Part shown: positions 1 through 8,552 of the stretch, piece after piece
How positions within the stretch are numbered: the first letter of the stretch is position 1
How the letters are laid out: every line of letters begins with the position of its first letter
DNA from: Desulfosporosinus sp.
Lineage (GTDB): Bacteria; Bacillota; Desulfitobacteriia; Desulfitobacteriales; Desulfitobacteriaceae
Assembly (NCBI GenBank): GCA_003513495.1
Contig: DOPM01000033.1
Span: forward strand, 6,674-70,673
Direction of reading: 5' to 3'
DNA length: 64,000 nucleotides
Position numbers and translations under genes: made by a program
The notes under the pieces: generated by a model
Databases searched by the model: none
The model's input: only the letters and a program-made list of their open reading frames with translations
Told to the model about the DNA's origin: nothing

Positions 1-140
1 AAATTGAGAGTTATGAGTAAGGTTAGCTAAAGGAAAAAGCAACAATCTTTTTTCACTAAACACCTTTAAACGTTTGCCTATGACTTTGATTCGACATGTG
101 GTACTGGTAAATTCAGACGAACTGCACAGGATAAATAAAC

Positions 141-172
141 TAAAGGGGTGTGACTAAGAATCACATCCCTTT
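141..172 (+). terminator. Terminator-like hairpin
   Basis: A 12-bp stem (142-153 with 161-172, one G-T wobble) closes a 7-nt loop. No long T-run follows. It probably ends a gene lying to the left of the window. Confidence 0.4.
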
Positions 173-210
173 GCTGTTACATGAGATTTTAGGCTAATAA
201 TGAAATAAGT

Positions 211-248
211 AAAGCACCTCCATTGTTTAAGGAAATGCGAGGTGCTTT
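211..248. other. Intergenic hairpin and short tandem repeat
   Basis: A perfect 10-bp inverted repeat (211-220 with 239-248) is followed by a 10-bp unit GTATTAGCAA repeated 2.6 times at 265-290. No gene is visible in positions 1-422. The region looks like the tail of an upstream unit plus the leader of the dTMP kinase-like gene. Confidence 0.35.
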
Positions 249-422
249 AGAGTTATATCCAAATGTATTAGCAAGTATTAGCAAGTATTATGTTGAAATT
301 GTTGTTGAAATGTCGTTTTGTTGATAGACTATGTAAGTAAAATTACTTTACGGGCAGTAATTCAAAGAATAATACCTCCAAACTTTCAGATTTGACACGC
401 GGATAAAAAGGAGACGGTTATC

Positions 423-1097
423 TTGAAGGGTAAGTTAATAGTAATCGAAGCAGGGGATGGTTGTGGTAAGGCTACCCAAACAAAACTATTGTTTGATAAA
501 CTTGCCTCTAATAACTATAGGGTTAAGAAGGTTGAATTTCCTGACTATGAGAGTAATTCCTCAGCTCTCATCAAGATGTATTTAAATGGAGAATTTGGGG
601 TCGATCCGAATGACGTCAATCCTTATGCAGCATCGACATTCTATGCCGCTGATCGATATGCCTCCTATAAGAGGGGGTGGGAAGATTTCTACCAGAGCGG
701 CGGAATTATTTTGGCAGATAGATATACCACATCAAACATGGTTCATCAGGCAGCAAAAATAATTAATCCTGCTGATAGAGAGGAATATCTCAAGTGGTTA
801 TGGGATTTGGAATTTGTAAAGTTTAAGCTTCCGGTACCCGATTGCGTAATTTTCCTGGATATGCACCCGAAATTTAGTCAAATATTAATAAGCAATCGAT
901 CGAACAAATATGGCAGTGCTGAAAAAGACATACATGAGCGAAATTATAATTATTTACTAAACTCCTATAACAATGCGACAGAGATCAAGATTTCCTATGG
1001 ATGGACAATGGTGAATTGTATACATAATGGTGAATTAAGGAGTAAGGAAGATATCCATAATGAGATTTATGAAATAGTAAAGAATTCAATTGATTAG
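423..1097 (+). CDS. dTMP kinase-like protein, variant P-loop
   Basis: This 224-residue protein belongs to the thymidylate kinase family, which phosphorylates dTMP to dTDP with ATP in the cytosol. The N-terminal P-loop reads EAGDGCGKATQ, whereas the usual form is EGxDGxGKSTQ. The first glycine and the Walker A serine/threonine are therefore both alanine. A DRY motif (ADRYTTSN, around residue 99) and AADRYASYK match the nucleotide-binding region of the family. The start is TTG, chosen because AAGGAG lies just upstream and no ATG fits better. It stands alone ahead of a peptide transporter. I infer that it is a second, divergent dTMP kinase; another deoxynucleoside kinase activity is possible. 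Confidence 0.8.
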   Translation: MKGKLIVIEAGDGCGKATQTKLLFDKLASNNYRVKKVEFPDYESNSSALIKMYLNGEFGVDPNDVNPYAASTFYAADRYASYKRGWEDFYQSGGIILADRYTTSNMVHQAAKIINPADREEYLKWLWDLEFVKFKLPVPDCVIFLDMHPKFSQILISNRSNKYGSAEKDIHERNYNYLLNSYNNATEIKISYGWTMVNCIHNGELRSKEDIHNEIYEIVKNSID

Positions 1098-1226
1098 GGA
1101 AAATGTTAAAGGTATTAAGGGATTATTGTAGAACTATATATTGCTTGTAGCAGACAACTCTTACCTTATTGAAATTGAGGCCGTATATACAAAAAGAAAG
1201 ATGTTAGGAAATTGGGAGGAGAAAAA

Positions 1227-2873
1227 ATGCTTAATAGTAAACGATATCCTTCACTTGTTATTGCTATTATAGTATCTGCAGCTTTAATTCTGACAGGTTG
1301 TGGACTAACTACTGAGCCTACGAAAAATACCACACTAAGTGCTTCAATTCCTGTTGATGGTGGATTGTTTCGTTTTGGAATGATTTCCAGTCCGACTGCC
1401 CTTGACCCCGCATTTTTAGTTGAAGTCAATGGGATTGAAATTGCGAAAGAACTCTACGATGGGCTGATAAGATACGATCCTAATACTCTAGAAGTAAAAC
1501 CTGCTATAGCGGAGAAATGGGATTATTCAGCCGATAAAAAAGTACTTACCTTCCATATCCGGAAGGATGTTAAGTTTCATGATGGTACGGGTGTGAATGC
1601 TCAAGATATTCTCGATGTTTGGAACCGCTTAGCAGCTAAAGCCACAGTCTCCCCGGTAGCTTTTCCGCTGGAACCCATTGTAGGCTTTGCTGAGGTGAAC
1701 AGTGGAGCGGCTCAAACAATTTCTGGGTTAAAAAAGATTGATGACTATACCATCGAGGTGACTTTAAAGGAAAAGAATGCAGCTTTCCTCACCTCTTTAG
1801 GTCATCCAACGGTCAGTATTTATAAGCTCGAGGCTGCTAAAAAAGCTGGCCAAGACTTTGGTACCCCTGCTTCCACTCCTGAAACCATAGTGGGAACAGG
1901 AGCGTTTAAGTTTGTAAAGTGGAATTCCGATCAAGATATAACCATTGAAAAATTCAAGGATTACTATGGGACAAAGGCTCATGTGGATCAAGTGGTTTAC
2001 AGAATCTTTAAAGATGAATCCACTGCTTTAAATGAGTTTCGGGCAGGAACCTTAGATTATGTCGATTTATTACCTCCTGGTCAAAGCCAAGCAATCATCC
2101 AGGAATTTCCTGATCAGACTATTAAGACAATTACGTTCACAAATGAGTTCATTGGATTTAATCTAAGTAAGGCGCCTTTTAAGGATAATGTATACTTGCG
2201 TAAAGCTATCGCTTATGCCATTGATCCACAGAGTGTTGTCGATAGTATACTTAGCGGTCTATCGACAGTTTCCAACGGTCCATTACCAATAACAATGCCT
2301 GGTTATGATAAAGACCTTATATGTCCATCCTTTGACCAGACAAAAGCCAAAGAGTACTTAGCTAAAGCAGGGTACCCTGAAGGTAAAGGACTTGCACCGA
2401 TTCAATATGCCTATAACTTTAACCAAACTAATCAAATAATTGCAGAAGCCTTTCAAAGTCAGCTCAAAGAGGTTGGAATCCCAACGGAATTAAAATCCAT
2501 GGAATGGGGCTCCTACATTAATGCTGTACAGCAGGGCGATACACAAATGTTCCGACTAGCTTGGGGTGCTGACTATCCGGACCCTGATAATTCTTTACGG
2601 GTTCTCTATACAAAATCTCAATGGGGTATGAATAATAATACGTTTTATTCAAATCCACAAGTCGAGACGTTGATGACTCAAGGGCTGGAAGAAAATGATA
2701 CATTAAAACGAATGGCCATCTACAAAACCATCCAAGAAAAGCTTGTAGAGGATCAACCGGCGATATGGACATTTAACACTACCTATTTGCGCTTATTTGG
2801 AAAAAATGTTCATGACTTAACCATTAGTGCTCTCGACCAAAAAGATATGCGTACTGTATGGTTATCAAAGTAG
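1227..2873 (+). CDS. Oligopeptide ABC transporter, substrate-binding lipoprotein
   Basis: This 548-residue protein is a family 5 extracellular solute-binding protein of the DppA/OppA type. It captures peptides (or nickel or similar ligands) outside the membrane and delivers them to the permeases encoded downstream. A short signal peptide ends in the lipobox LTGC, so Cys25 should be lipidated and anchor the protein. ALDPAFLVEVNGIEIAKELY near the mature N-terminus and the LRKAIAYAID segment are typical of the family. The ATG at 1227 follows GGGAGGAG; a TTG at 1212 lies inside that ribosome binding site and is rejected. A strong hairpin separates it from the permeases, which fits higher expression of the binding protein. 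The ligand cannot be read from sequence. Confidence 0.88.
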   Translation: MLNSKRYPSLVIAIIVSAALILTGCGLTTEPTKNTTLSASIPVDGGLFRFGMISSPTALDPAFLVEVNGIEIAKELYDGLIRYDPNTLEVKPAIAEKWDYSADKKVLTFHIRKDVKFHDGTGVNAQDILDVWNRLAAKATVSPVAFPLEPIVGFAEVNSGAAQTISGLKKIDDYTIEVTLKEKNAAFLTSLGHPTVSIYKLEAAKKAGQDFGTPASTPETIVGTGAFKFVKWNSDQDITIEKFKDYYGTKAHVDQVVYRIFKDESTALNEFRAGTLDYVDLLPPGQSQAIIQEFPDQTIKTITFTNEFIGFNLSKAPFKDNVYLRKAIAYAIDPQSVVDSILSGLSTVSNGPLPITMPGYDKDLICPSFDQTKAKEYLAKAGYPEGKGLAPIQYAYNFNQTNQIIAEAFQSQLKEVGIPTELKSMEWGSYINAVQQGDTQMFRLAWGADYPDPDNSLRVLYTKSQWGMNNNTFYSNPQVETLMTQGLEENDTLKRMAIYKTIQEKLVEDQPAIWTFNTTYLRLFGKNVHDLTISALDQKDMRTVWLSK

Positions 2874-2890
2874 TTTGTTGCAAAAATACT

Positions 2891-2924
2891 ATGCAGTTTA
2901 TGCAATCACTTGCATAAACTGCAT
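2891..2924 (+). terminator. Perfect 15-bp hairpin inside the peptide transporter operon
   Basis: Arms 2891-2905 and 2910-2924 are perfectly complementary around a TCAC loop. No T-run follows. It sits between the binding-protein gene and the first permease gene, where such hairpins often stabilise the upstream mRNA or cause partial termination. Confidence 0.6.
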
Positions 2925-2999
2925 TTAATTCATTTATCTTTAGTTAAATTTTACGGATCTACTATGAGAGTCTGCTGATTCATGGGAGGAAGTATAGTC

Positions 3000-3932
3000 G
3001 TGGCACGTTTTATCATTTGGCGTATTTTCCAATTGATACCTGTCATCTTAGGAATATCAATCCTCACGTTTTTAATGATGTCCTTTGTCCCTGGTGATCC
3101 AGTTGTATTGATGTTAGGGAAACATATTTCACCCCAAACCTTGGAAAATGCTCGCCAAGGCTTGGGACTGGATCAACCGCTGTTAACACGTTATCTTCAG
3201 TATTTATGGAATGCTCTTCAGGGAGATTTTGGGCGTTCTTATATACAACATCAAGAAGTTTCCCAGATGCTTTACGACAAGATTCCGGTTACCTTTTGTC
3301 TCGTGGTTGTAGCTCAAACAATGGCCCTAACTTTGGGGGTCCTGATCGGAGTTTTGGCATCAGTTAAGCGATACAGCTTTTGGGATAGGTTTACAACCTT
3401 TTCTGCTTTGATTGGGGTTTCCATGCCTACCTTTTGGCTGGGCATGATGTTGCAATTAGTATTTGGTGTTTTGCTCCACATACTCCCTGTTAGTGGTACA
3501 GGTGGAGAAGGATTTCATCTGCAAAACTATATCTTACCTGGATTTACACTCGGATTTGCTTCAATGGCTATGTATGCACAATTAATTCGTTCTAACATGA
3601 TAGACGTTCTACACATGGATTATATTCGAACTGCACGAGCTAAAGGGCTCTCCAGTCGTATAGTTGTTTTTAAGCATGCCATGAGAAATGCCCTTATTCC
3701 TGTGACAACTCAGGCAGGTGTAGATTTCGGAAGCCTGATGGGTGGTGCCATTTTAACTGAAACTATATTTTCCCTTCCTGGAATTGGCACTATGCTTTTC
3801 AATGCTATCTCTAGACGAGACTATCCTGTCGTTCAGGGCGTAACCCTCTTTTTAGCTCTGGTCTTTGTGCTGATTAACTTACTAGTGGATATTTCCTATG
3901 CTCTTTTAGATCCTCGGATCCGATATGACTAA
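3000..3932 (+). CDS. Oligopeptide ABC transporter permease, DppB type
   Basis: This 310-residue integral membrane permease has about six hydrophobic segments. It carries the DppB/OppB hallmarks: an N-terminal RRFIxLIPVLLGISxLTF-like segment, GLDQPLLxRY, and the EAA loop RTARAKGLSSRIVVFKHAMRNALIP (here at 3630-3700), which contacts the ATPase. The GTG at 3000 is preferred because GGGAGGA lies nine bases upstream; an ATG at 2982 overlaps that site. It pairs with the DppC-type permease 30 bases downstream to form the membrane channel. No ATPase gene follows, so the transporter must borrow ATPases encoded elsewhere. Confidence 0.88.
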   Translation: MARFIIWRIFQLIPVILGISILTFLMMSFVPGDPVVLMLGKHISPQTLENARQGLGLDQPLLTRYLQYLWNALQGDFGRSYIQHQEVSQMLYDKIPVTFCLVVVAQTMALTLGVLIGVLASVKRYSFWDRFTTFSALIGVSMPTFWLGMMLQLVFGVLLHILPVSGTGGEGFHLQNYILPGFTLGFASMAMYAQLIRSNMIDVLHMDYIRTARAKGLSSRIVVFKHAMRNALIPVTTQAGVDFGSLMGGAILTETIFSLPGIGTMLFNAISRRDYPVVQGVTLFLALVFVLINLLVDISYALLDPRIRYD

Positions 3933-3965
3933 TGATTGAAAGTTGAGGAGAGGAGAAACTATCGA

Positions 3966-4781
3966 ATGTGGGCTCGCTTGAGAACTGATTGGGTTGCAAT
4001 TTTCGGTCTTTTCCTCGTTTTATTAGCAGTAATTTTTGCCTTTTGTGCAGAGATTATTGCTCCTTATGATCCGCTGCAGGTTGCTATGTACGAATCTCTA
4101 GAAGCACCTAGCTTCGATCACATTATGGGTACGGATATTCTTGGGCGAGACGTATTTAGCAGAATTATTTACGGAGCAAGGCCATCCTTAATAATTGGAG
4201 TGGTGGCGACAAGTATTTCACTCTTGATCGGATTAATCATTGGTGCTATTGCAGGATATTATGGTGGTTGGCTAGATTCTTTACTAATGAGAATCACGGA
4301 TGTTTTCTTGGCATTTCCGTTTTTTTTGTTGGCCATAGCAATCCTAACATTTTTAGGCACAAATCTTGTAAATATCTTTATTGCCTTAAGTATGGTTGGC
4401 TGGACAAATTATGCTAGACTCGTTCGTGGACAGGTCATATCGCTTAGACACCGTGACTATGTAAAAGCCGCTCGTTCTATAGGTGCAAACGATTCAAGAA
4501 TTATCCTGAGACATGTCCTTCCAAATATATTAGCACCAGTGATTATCTATACAACCATGAACGTTGGGGTTATTATCTTAGCAGAGGCTGGTTTGAGTTT
4601 TTTAGGACTTGGTGTTCAACCTCCCCATCCGAGTTGGGGCTTAATGTTAGCTGAAGGTAAAGACTATTTTTTTGCGGCTTCTTGGACAGTCATTTGGCCT
4701 GGGATAGCCATCTTCTTGACTGTACTGGGTTATAACTTATTAGGGGATGGCCTACGCAGTGCGTTAGATCCGCGCCAGTAA
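3966..4781 (+). CDS. Oligopeptide ABC transporter permease, DppC type
   Basis: This 271-residue permease has the DppC/OppC layout: one N-terminal membrane segment, the GTDxLGRDVFSRIIYGAR motif near residue 58, then the transmembrane domain with the EAA loop KAARSIGANDSRIILRHVLPN. The ATG at 3966 is chosen because GAGGAGAGGAG lies just upstream; the TTG at 3936 has no such site and would add ten residues. It is the last gene of the unit. Oligopeptide importers normally continue with DppD and DppF ATPases, and these are absent here. Confidence 0.87.
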   Translation: MWARLRTDWVAIFGLFLVLLAVIFAFCAEIIAPYDPLQVAMYESLEAPSFDHIMGTDILGRDVFSRIIYGARPSLIIGVVATSISLLIGLIIGAIAGYYGGWLDSLLMRITDVFLAFPFFLLAIAILTFLGTNLVNIFIALSMVGWTNYARLVRGQVISLRHRDYVKAARSIGANDSRIILRHVLPNILAPVIIYTTMNVGVIILAEAGLSFLGLGVQPPHPSWGLMLAEGKDYFFAASWTVIWPGIAIFLTVLGYNLLGDGLRSALDPRQ

Positions 4782-4793
4782 TGTTTGGATTTT

Positions 4794-4857
4794 AAGATCC
4801 TTCGCTGTCGCTCAGTATGACACTGCACTATGTATACTGAACGCAGTGAAGGACCTT
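4794..4857. repeat. Dispersed inverted-repeat element, copy A
   Basis: The two halves (CCTTCGCTG..CTCAGTA at about 4799-4817 and TACTGAACGCAGTGAAGG at about 4835-4852) are imperfect inverted copies of each other. The same words recur at 31776-31863 and 49458-49562. All three copies lie between genes. Confidence 0.6.
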
Positions 4858-4920
4858 GACCCAATACTGTTTTTTCATTCATCAGGGGTGGGACTAAGCT
4901 GCATGGAAGTTTTTATACGT

Positions 4921-4948
4921 AAAAAAAGCCACAACAGAGTTGTGGCTT
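4921..4948 (-). terminator. Terminator of tRNA-Arg
   Basis: A perfect 10-bp stem (4926-4935 with 4939-4948) has a 3-nt loop. On the minus strand it is followed by a run of seven T. It lies 10 bases beyond the tRNA 3' end. Confidence 0.85.
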
Positions 4949-4957
4949 GGTTTGTCA

Positions 4958-5033
4958 TGGTGCGCCCGGCGGGATTTGAACCTGCGACCTCCGGCTTCGG
5001 AAACCGTCACTCTATCCACTGAGCTACGAGCGC
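4958..5033 (-). tRNA. tRNA-Arg (anticodon CCG)
   Basis: The 76-nt cloverleaf on the minus strand starts GCGCTCG and ends CGGGCGC followed by an encoded ACCA. The acceptor stem pairs with one T-G wobble. The anticodon loop TTCCGAA puts CCG at 4998-5000 (complement), reading the arginine codon CGG. The T-loop GGTTCAAATCC is canonical. Confidence 0.95.
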
Positions 5034-5120
5034 TTATTGGGAACACTTCAATACTTTAACCTAAGTATATATCGTTTGTCAAGGGTTGGTTAAGCTAGGT
5101 GGTTAAGCTTAAGTTAGGAT

Positions 5121-5149
5121 TTGTCTCTAGGCAGACTCTAGGATATAAT
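5121..5149 (+). promoter_or_regulatory. Promoter of the YitT-type gene
   Basis: A TTGTCT box (5121-5126) and a perfect TATAAT box (5144-5149) are separated by 17 bases, as in a sigma-A promoter. The start codon follows about 50 bases downstream. Confidence 0.6.
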
Positions 5150-5198
5150 CTAAAGATGAATAAATGCGTTTTAAGAAACAAGGACGGGGGATTCTCTA

Positions 5199-6065
5199 TT
5201 GCCTAGACCTTTTCGTGACTACTTTACCTGGCAATTATTTAAGCACTTTATTGGCATCGTAATCGGAGCAACTATTGTAAGTATCAGTATCAATACATTG
5301 ATTATTCCGAATGAAATTGCAGATGGAGGAGCTACTGGTATTTCCATAATTCTCTATTACTTATTTAATTGGCCTGTCAGTTGGACAGTGCTGCTCATAA
5401 ATCTCCCGCTTTTTTTTCTAGGGCTGCGTATGGTAGGGAGAGATTTCTTAGTGTTTAGTGTTGTTGGTGTCGGACTCCTCTCCGCCACCCTTTCCCTGAC
5501 TGCGCACCTTCCAGTATTAACGGACGATAGATTGTTAGCCGCGATATCCGGAGGGGTTCTTACTGGAATTGGAATGGGGATTATCTTTCGATCTAGAGGG
5601 TCACTTGGCGGAACGGATATTTTAGCAGTATTGCTTGCGAGAACAACTTCATTTAGTGTTGGACAAATCCTGCTTGGGATTGATGCTCTCATTTTTCTCG
5701 GTGCTGCTATCTTGTTTAGACCAGAGATGGCCATGTATGCTATGATTTATATGTTCATTGCAACTCGAGTTGTGGATCTTGTTCAGGAAGGCTTAAGTTT
5801 ATCAAAATCAGTCATGGTGGTTACAACAGAGCCCCAGAAAATATCTGAGGAAATCATGGCCAAGCTTGAGCGAGGGGTAACACTTTTTCAAGCAATCGGA
5901 GCTTTCTCAGGAGAAAATAAGCAAGTTGTTTATTGTGTTATCAATCGCTCAGAATTGTCTCAGATAAAAGAAATTGTTCGTAATCAGGACCCTCTTGCTT
6001 TTGTAGCTATTTCAGAAGTGCCAGAAGTTGTAGGGGAAGGCTTTTCAACCTGGAAAGGGCACTGA
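5199..6065 (+). CDS. YitT family membrane protein (DUF161/DUF2179)
   Basis: This 288-residue protein has five or six membrane segments in its first 200 residues, with the family's NTLIIPNEIADGGATGIS and GSLGGTDILAVLL motifs. A soluble C-terminal domain (about residues 205-283) matches the DUF2179 layout. The family is common in Firmicutes and has no firmly established transport substrate. The TTG at 5199 follows AAGGACGGGGG. It has its own promoter upstream and appears monocistronic, though the next gene is only 85 bases away on the same strand. Confidence 0.85.
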   Translation: MPRPFRDYFTWQLFKHFIGIVIGATIVSISINTLIIPNEIADGGATGISIILYYLFNWPVSWTVLLINLPLFFLGLRMVGRDFLVFSVVGVGLLSATLSLTAHLPVLTDDRLLAAISGGVLTGIGMGIIFRSRGSLGGTDILAVLLARTTSFSVGQILLGIDALIFLGAAILFRPEMAMYAMIYMFIATRVVDLVQEGLSLSKSVMVVTTEPQKISEEIMAKLERGVTLFQAIGAFSGENKQVVYCVINRSELSQIKEIVRNQDPLAFVAISEVPEVVGEGFSTWKGH

Positions 6066-6150
6066 CAAAACAGAGATGTATAATTTAAGGGATAAGGGAT
6101 TAGAGATTCGCCTTAGAATCATGAAAGGGCTTTAGAAACGAGGGAAAATA

Positions 6151-7155
6151 TTGTTAAAACGACGTAAACGAGGTCGAAGAAATCGTCGGAAGACGATCTT
6201 CTTGCTACTTTTGACTATTGTTTTTATGTTAACAGCTGGACCCTTCGTTTGGCGTTTAGAGAAAATACGGCAGGCAAAAGATAATTATGATGTTCAAAAA
6301 GTGCAAGAAGAACTACATTGGTTTGAGAGAAATGCAGGCTTGTTAAATAAGCTAGGAATTATAAGAGATACACAACTATGGCTGGAACTCAATATGGGAG
6401 GTAAAGACTTAGAATCTAAGTTAGCCTCATATACAGACGAAAAGCACCAGTTTTGGTTATTGGTGCTTTATCTACAAGATGGGAAGTTAATAACTGCACA
6501 GAATGTCTTGGACATAATGAGTGAAAGCAATCTAAAATTGGTGGGAGAGGGGTTGTTGTCTCTCTCTAATGGAGATGTGCAACAAGCTCGGCGTTTACTC
6601 ACTGCAACCGAAATAAACTGGAAGTCATTATCGATTGATGAGCAGACAATCAGGCATTTAACCTTAGCTCATGCGGCCTTGGCCCAGGAAGATCTTCAAG
6701 CTGCACAATCTGAGCTCGCAGCGGCACAGCAACTAAGCCCGAATAACCCAGCTTGTTTATCCATGGCTTTCGATGTGGCCCTAGAGGAAGAGCAATGGAC
6801 AAAAGCTTTTGAGCTTAGTCAATCCATTGATGCACAAACATGGCGGCCTAAAAATAGGCTATATGAGACGAAGAAAGCGATCCTCTCAATTCATCATGGA
6901 AATCTAAACGGGTTAACGGATAGCTTGGTCTCTTTGCAGGAACTGCCTAAGGGGGAAGTGTATATAACCTATGTGAAAGGAATCCAGGCCTTAGCAAAAG
7001 GACAGGTCGAAATTGGGGAAAACTTACTTAAAAGCGCCCTTGATAGCGGACTCCAGGGCGAATTAAACCAGGATGCAAAAAATGCTTTAAATCAAGTAAT
7101 TGATCGACAAAAGGCAGATTTCAAATTACGCTCTATTGTGGCTGAAACAAGCTGA
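6151..7155 (+). CDS. Membrane-anchored TPR-like protein of unknown function
   Basis: I do not recognise a named family for this 334-residue protein. It begins with a strongly basic stretch (MLKRRKRGRRNRRK) followed by one hydrophobic segment (about residues 15-31), so it should be anchored with its bulk outside or facing the membrane. The rest is alpha-helical with alanine-rich, TPR-like helix pairs, such as LAHAALAQEDLQAAQSELAA near residue 175. The start is TTG with a modest GAGGGA site. It converges on the PdaB-like gene 8 bases away. A scaffold role is plausible but inferred only from repeat type. Confidence 0.65.
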   Translation: MLKRRKRGRRNRRKTIFLLLLTIVFMLTAGPFVWRLEKIRQAKDNYDVQKVQEELHWFERNAGLLNKLGIIRDTQLWLELNMGGKDLESKLASYTDEKHQFWLLVLYLQDGKLITAQNVLDIMSESNLKLVGEGLLSLSNGDVQQARRLLTATEINWKSLSIDEQTIRHLTLAHAALAQEDLQAAQSELAAAQQLSPNNPACLSMAFDVALEEEQWTKAFELSQSIDAQTWRPKNRLYETKKAILSIHHGNLNGLTDSLVSLQELPKGEVYITYVKGIQALAKGQVEIGENLLKSALDSGLQGELNQDAKNALNQVIDRQKADFKLRSIVAETS

Positions 7156-7163
7156 GCAGGTCT

Positions 7164-7952
7164 TTACTTAGCTGGGAGCGGCTCTTCTTTTAAGTTGCTT
7201 TCAGGCGGCCAGGTACTGCTTGCCTCAGATAGTAACGTTCCGACGGGGACAAGGGTGTACCCTTTACTCTTAAGGTTCTGTATAACTATGGGTAAGGCTT
7301 GAATAGTATCAGGTGCAGAATCTGAGGCGTGAAATAGGATGATGTCTCCGGGTTTGGCACCACCTCCTGCCCGGGACCCATTGAGTACGTTGTTAACAAC
7401 GGCACTAGGACCGGGCCGTTTCCAGTCCAGAGAATCAACACTCCACTGAATCACACGATAGCCTAATTGATCGGCGGTTGCGATTACCTTATTATTATAC
7501 GCACCATTAGGAGTACGTATCAGCCGGACTTTCTTACTGGTTATTTGTTCTAGAACTTGTTGTGCTGTAATAATTTCTTTTTCTATTTCCGCTGCCCCTA
7601 AAGTATTAAGATCGATATGACGGTTTCCATGGGAACCGATTTCATGCCCTTCGGCTACCATTCGTTTCACTAGTTCTTGGTGTTTTTCAGCCCAAGGACT
7701 AGAGAGAAAAAAAGTGGCCCTAATTCCTTCTTTGTTTAGAGTATCTAAGATGGGTTCGGCCGTTTTTTCTCCCCAACTGATATCGAAGGTCAGACCAATA
7801 GCCTTGGAATTGACATTGACTGAATAGATTGGTTTTAACTTTCCAGAGAAAACCGATGTAACATTTTCTCGATAAGCAAGCATGACGAATAATAGAATTC
7901 CCCAGAGAGCAACATTTCGCCATGTGGGACGTTTGAAAATAATAATCCGCAT
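7164..7952 (-). CDS. pdaB: Polysaccharide deacetylase, PdaB-like
   Basis: This 262-residue protein is a carbohydrate esterase family 4 deacetylase with one N-terminal membrane anchor. The NodB-type motifs are all visible: TFDISWG (motif 1), HEIGSHGNRH (motif 2, metal histidines), RTPNGAYN (motif 3), SVDSLDW (motif 4) and LFHAS (motif 5). TFDISW in place of TFDDG, and the overall length, match the sporulation protein PdaB of Bacillus, which maintains spores after the mother-cell phase. I therefore infer a peptidoglycan-related sporulation role. GGAGGAGTG precedes the ATG. The gene is read on the minus strand and its 3' end meets the TPR-like gene. Confidence 0.82.
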   Translation of the reverse strand: MRIIIFKRPTWRNVALWGILLFVMLAYRENVTSVFSGKLKPIYSVNVNSKAIGLTFDISWGEKTAEPILDTLNKEGIRATFFLSSPWAEKHQELVKRMVAEGHEIGSHGNRHIDLNTLGAAEIEKEIITAQQVLEQITSKKVRLIRTPNGAYNNKVIATADQLGYRVIQWSVDSLDWKRPGPSAVVNNVLNGSRAGGGAKPGDIILFHASDSAPDTIQALPIVIQNLKSKGYTLVPVGTLLSEASSTWPPESNLKEEPLPAK

Positions 7953-8012
7953 TTGGCACTCCTCCTTCGACTAAAGAATATTCATTTGGTAGCAGGATCA
8001 TGAGGATTAAAA

Positions 8013-8040
8013 CAAAAAAACGCCTTGAAAAGGCGTTTTA
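8013..8040 (-). terminator. Terminator of the small membrane protein gene
   Basis: A GC-containing stem (AAACGCCTT with AAGGCGTTT) has a short loop and A/T tails on both sides, so it could work in both directions. It lies 44 bases beyond the stop of the minus-strand gene ending at 8084. Confidence 0.75.
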
Positions 8041-8083
8041 ATTATGTCGAGAAACAACTTATATATTGGAGTCAAGGAAAGAA

Positions 8084-8344
8084 TTAATAGGTTCTGCGTC
8101 GAATGAATTGTTTACCGGAATCAAGTAAATTAATTCTAAATAGAAGTTTTAGGAAAAAATGAAGCACTACAAATGAAACAGCTACAAAAACAAGTATACG
8201 AACCAGGAAGAAGGTAACCGCAAATACCAATGAGAACACTTTAATTAAGACTAAGGCTGAGAGGTAAAGTCCCAGAATGAGAATGATAAATTTGAGTGCA
8301 AGCATCCAATAATTCGAAGTCTGTGAAGGACGATAAGTATTCAA
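8084..8344 (-). CDS. Small membrane protein of unknown function
   Basis: This 86-residue protein has two long hydrophobic stretches (about residues 12-36 and 38-66) and a basic tail ending in QFIRRRTY. I recognise no family. It is supported as a real gene by a good ribosome binding site (AAGGGAGTG) ahead of the TTG start, by its own terminator and by lack of a competing gene. It is divergent from the TPR protein gene to the right. Confidence 0.6.
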   Translation of the reverse strand: MNTYRPSQTSNYWMLALKFIILILGLYLSALVLIKVFSLVFAVTFFLVRILVFVAVSFVVLHFFLKLLFRINLLDSGKQFIRRRTY

Positions 8345-8552
8345 AGCTAAACACTCCCTTCTTGAGATTTAGATTATCATATTTCGACTTTTATGTCTAG
8401 GTTACAAGTTCCTTCGCCTAAAAACTTCTTCCAGTTCTTTACCAATCAAGTCTCTGGCCATTCTTAGTAGCAGTAATTTTAAAATATATCTTTATAATAT
8501 GCCCAATAATTCGACTCGTGCATATGATGGAGCAGACACGGAGGGGATTGAT

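Noticed and set aside
265..290. CRISPR-like or iteron array
   Set aside because: The unit is only 10 bases, repeated 2.6 times without spacers, and no replication or cas gene is nearby.
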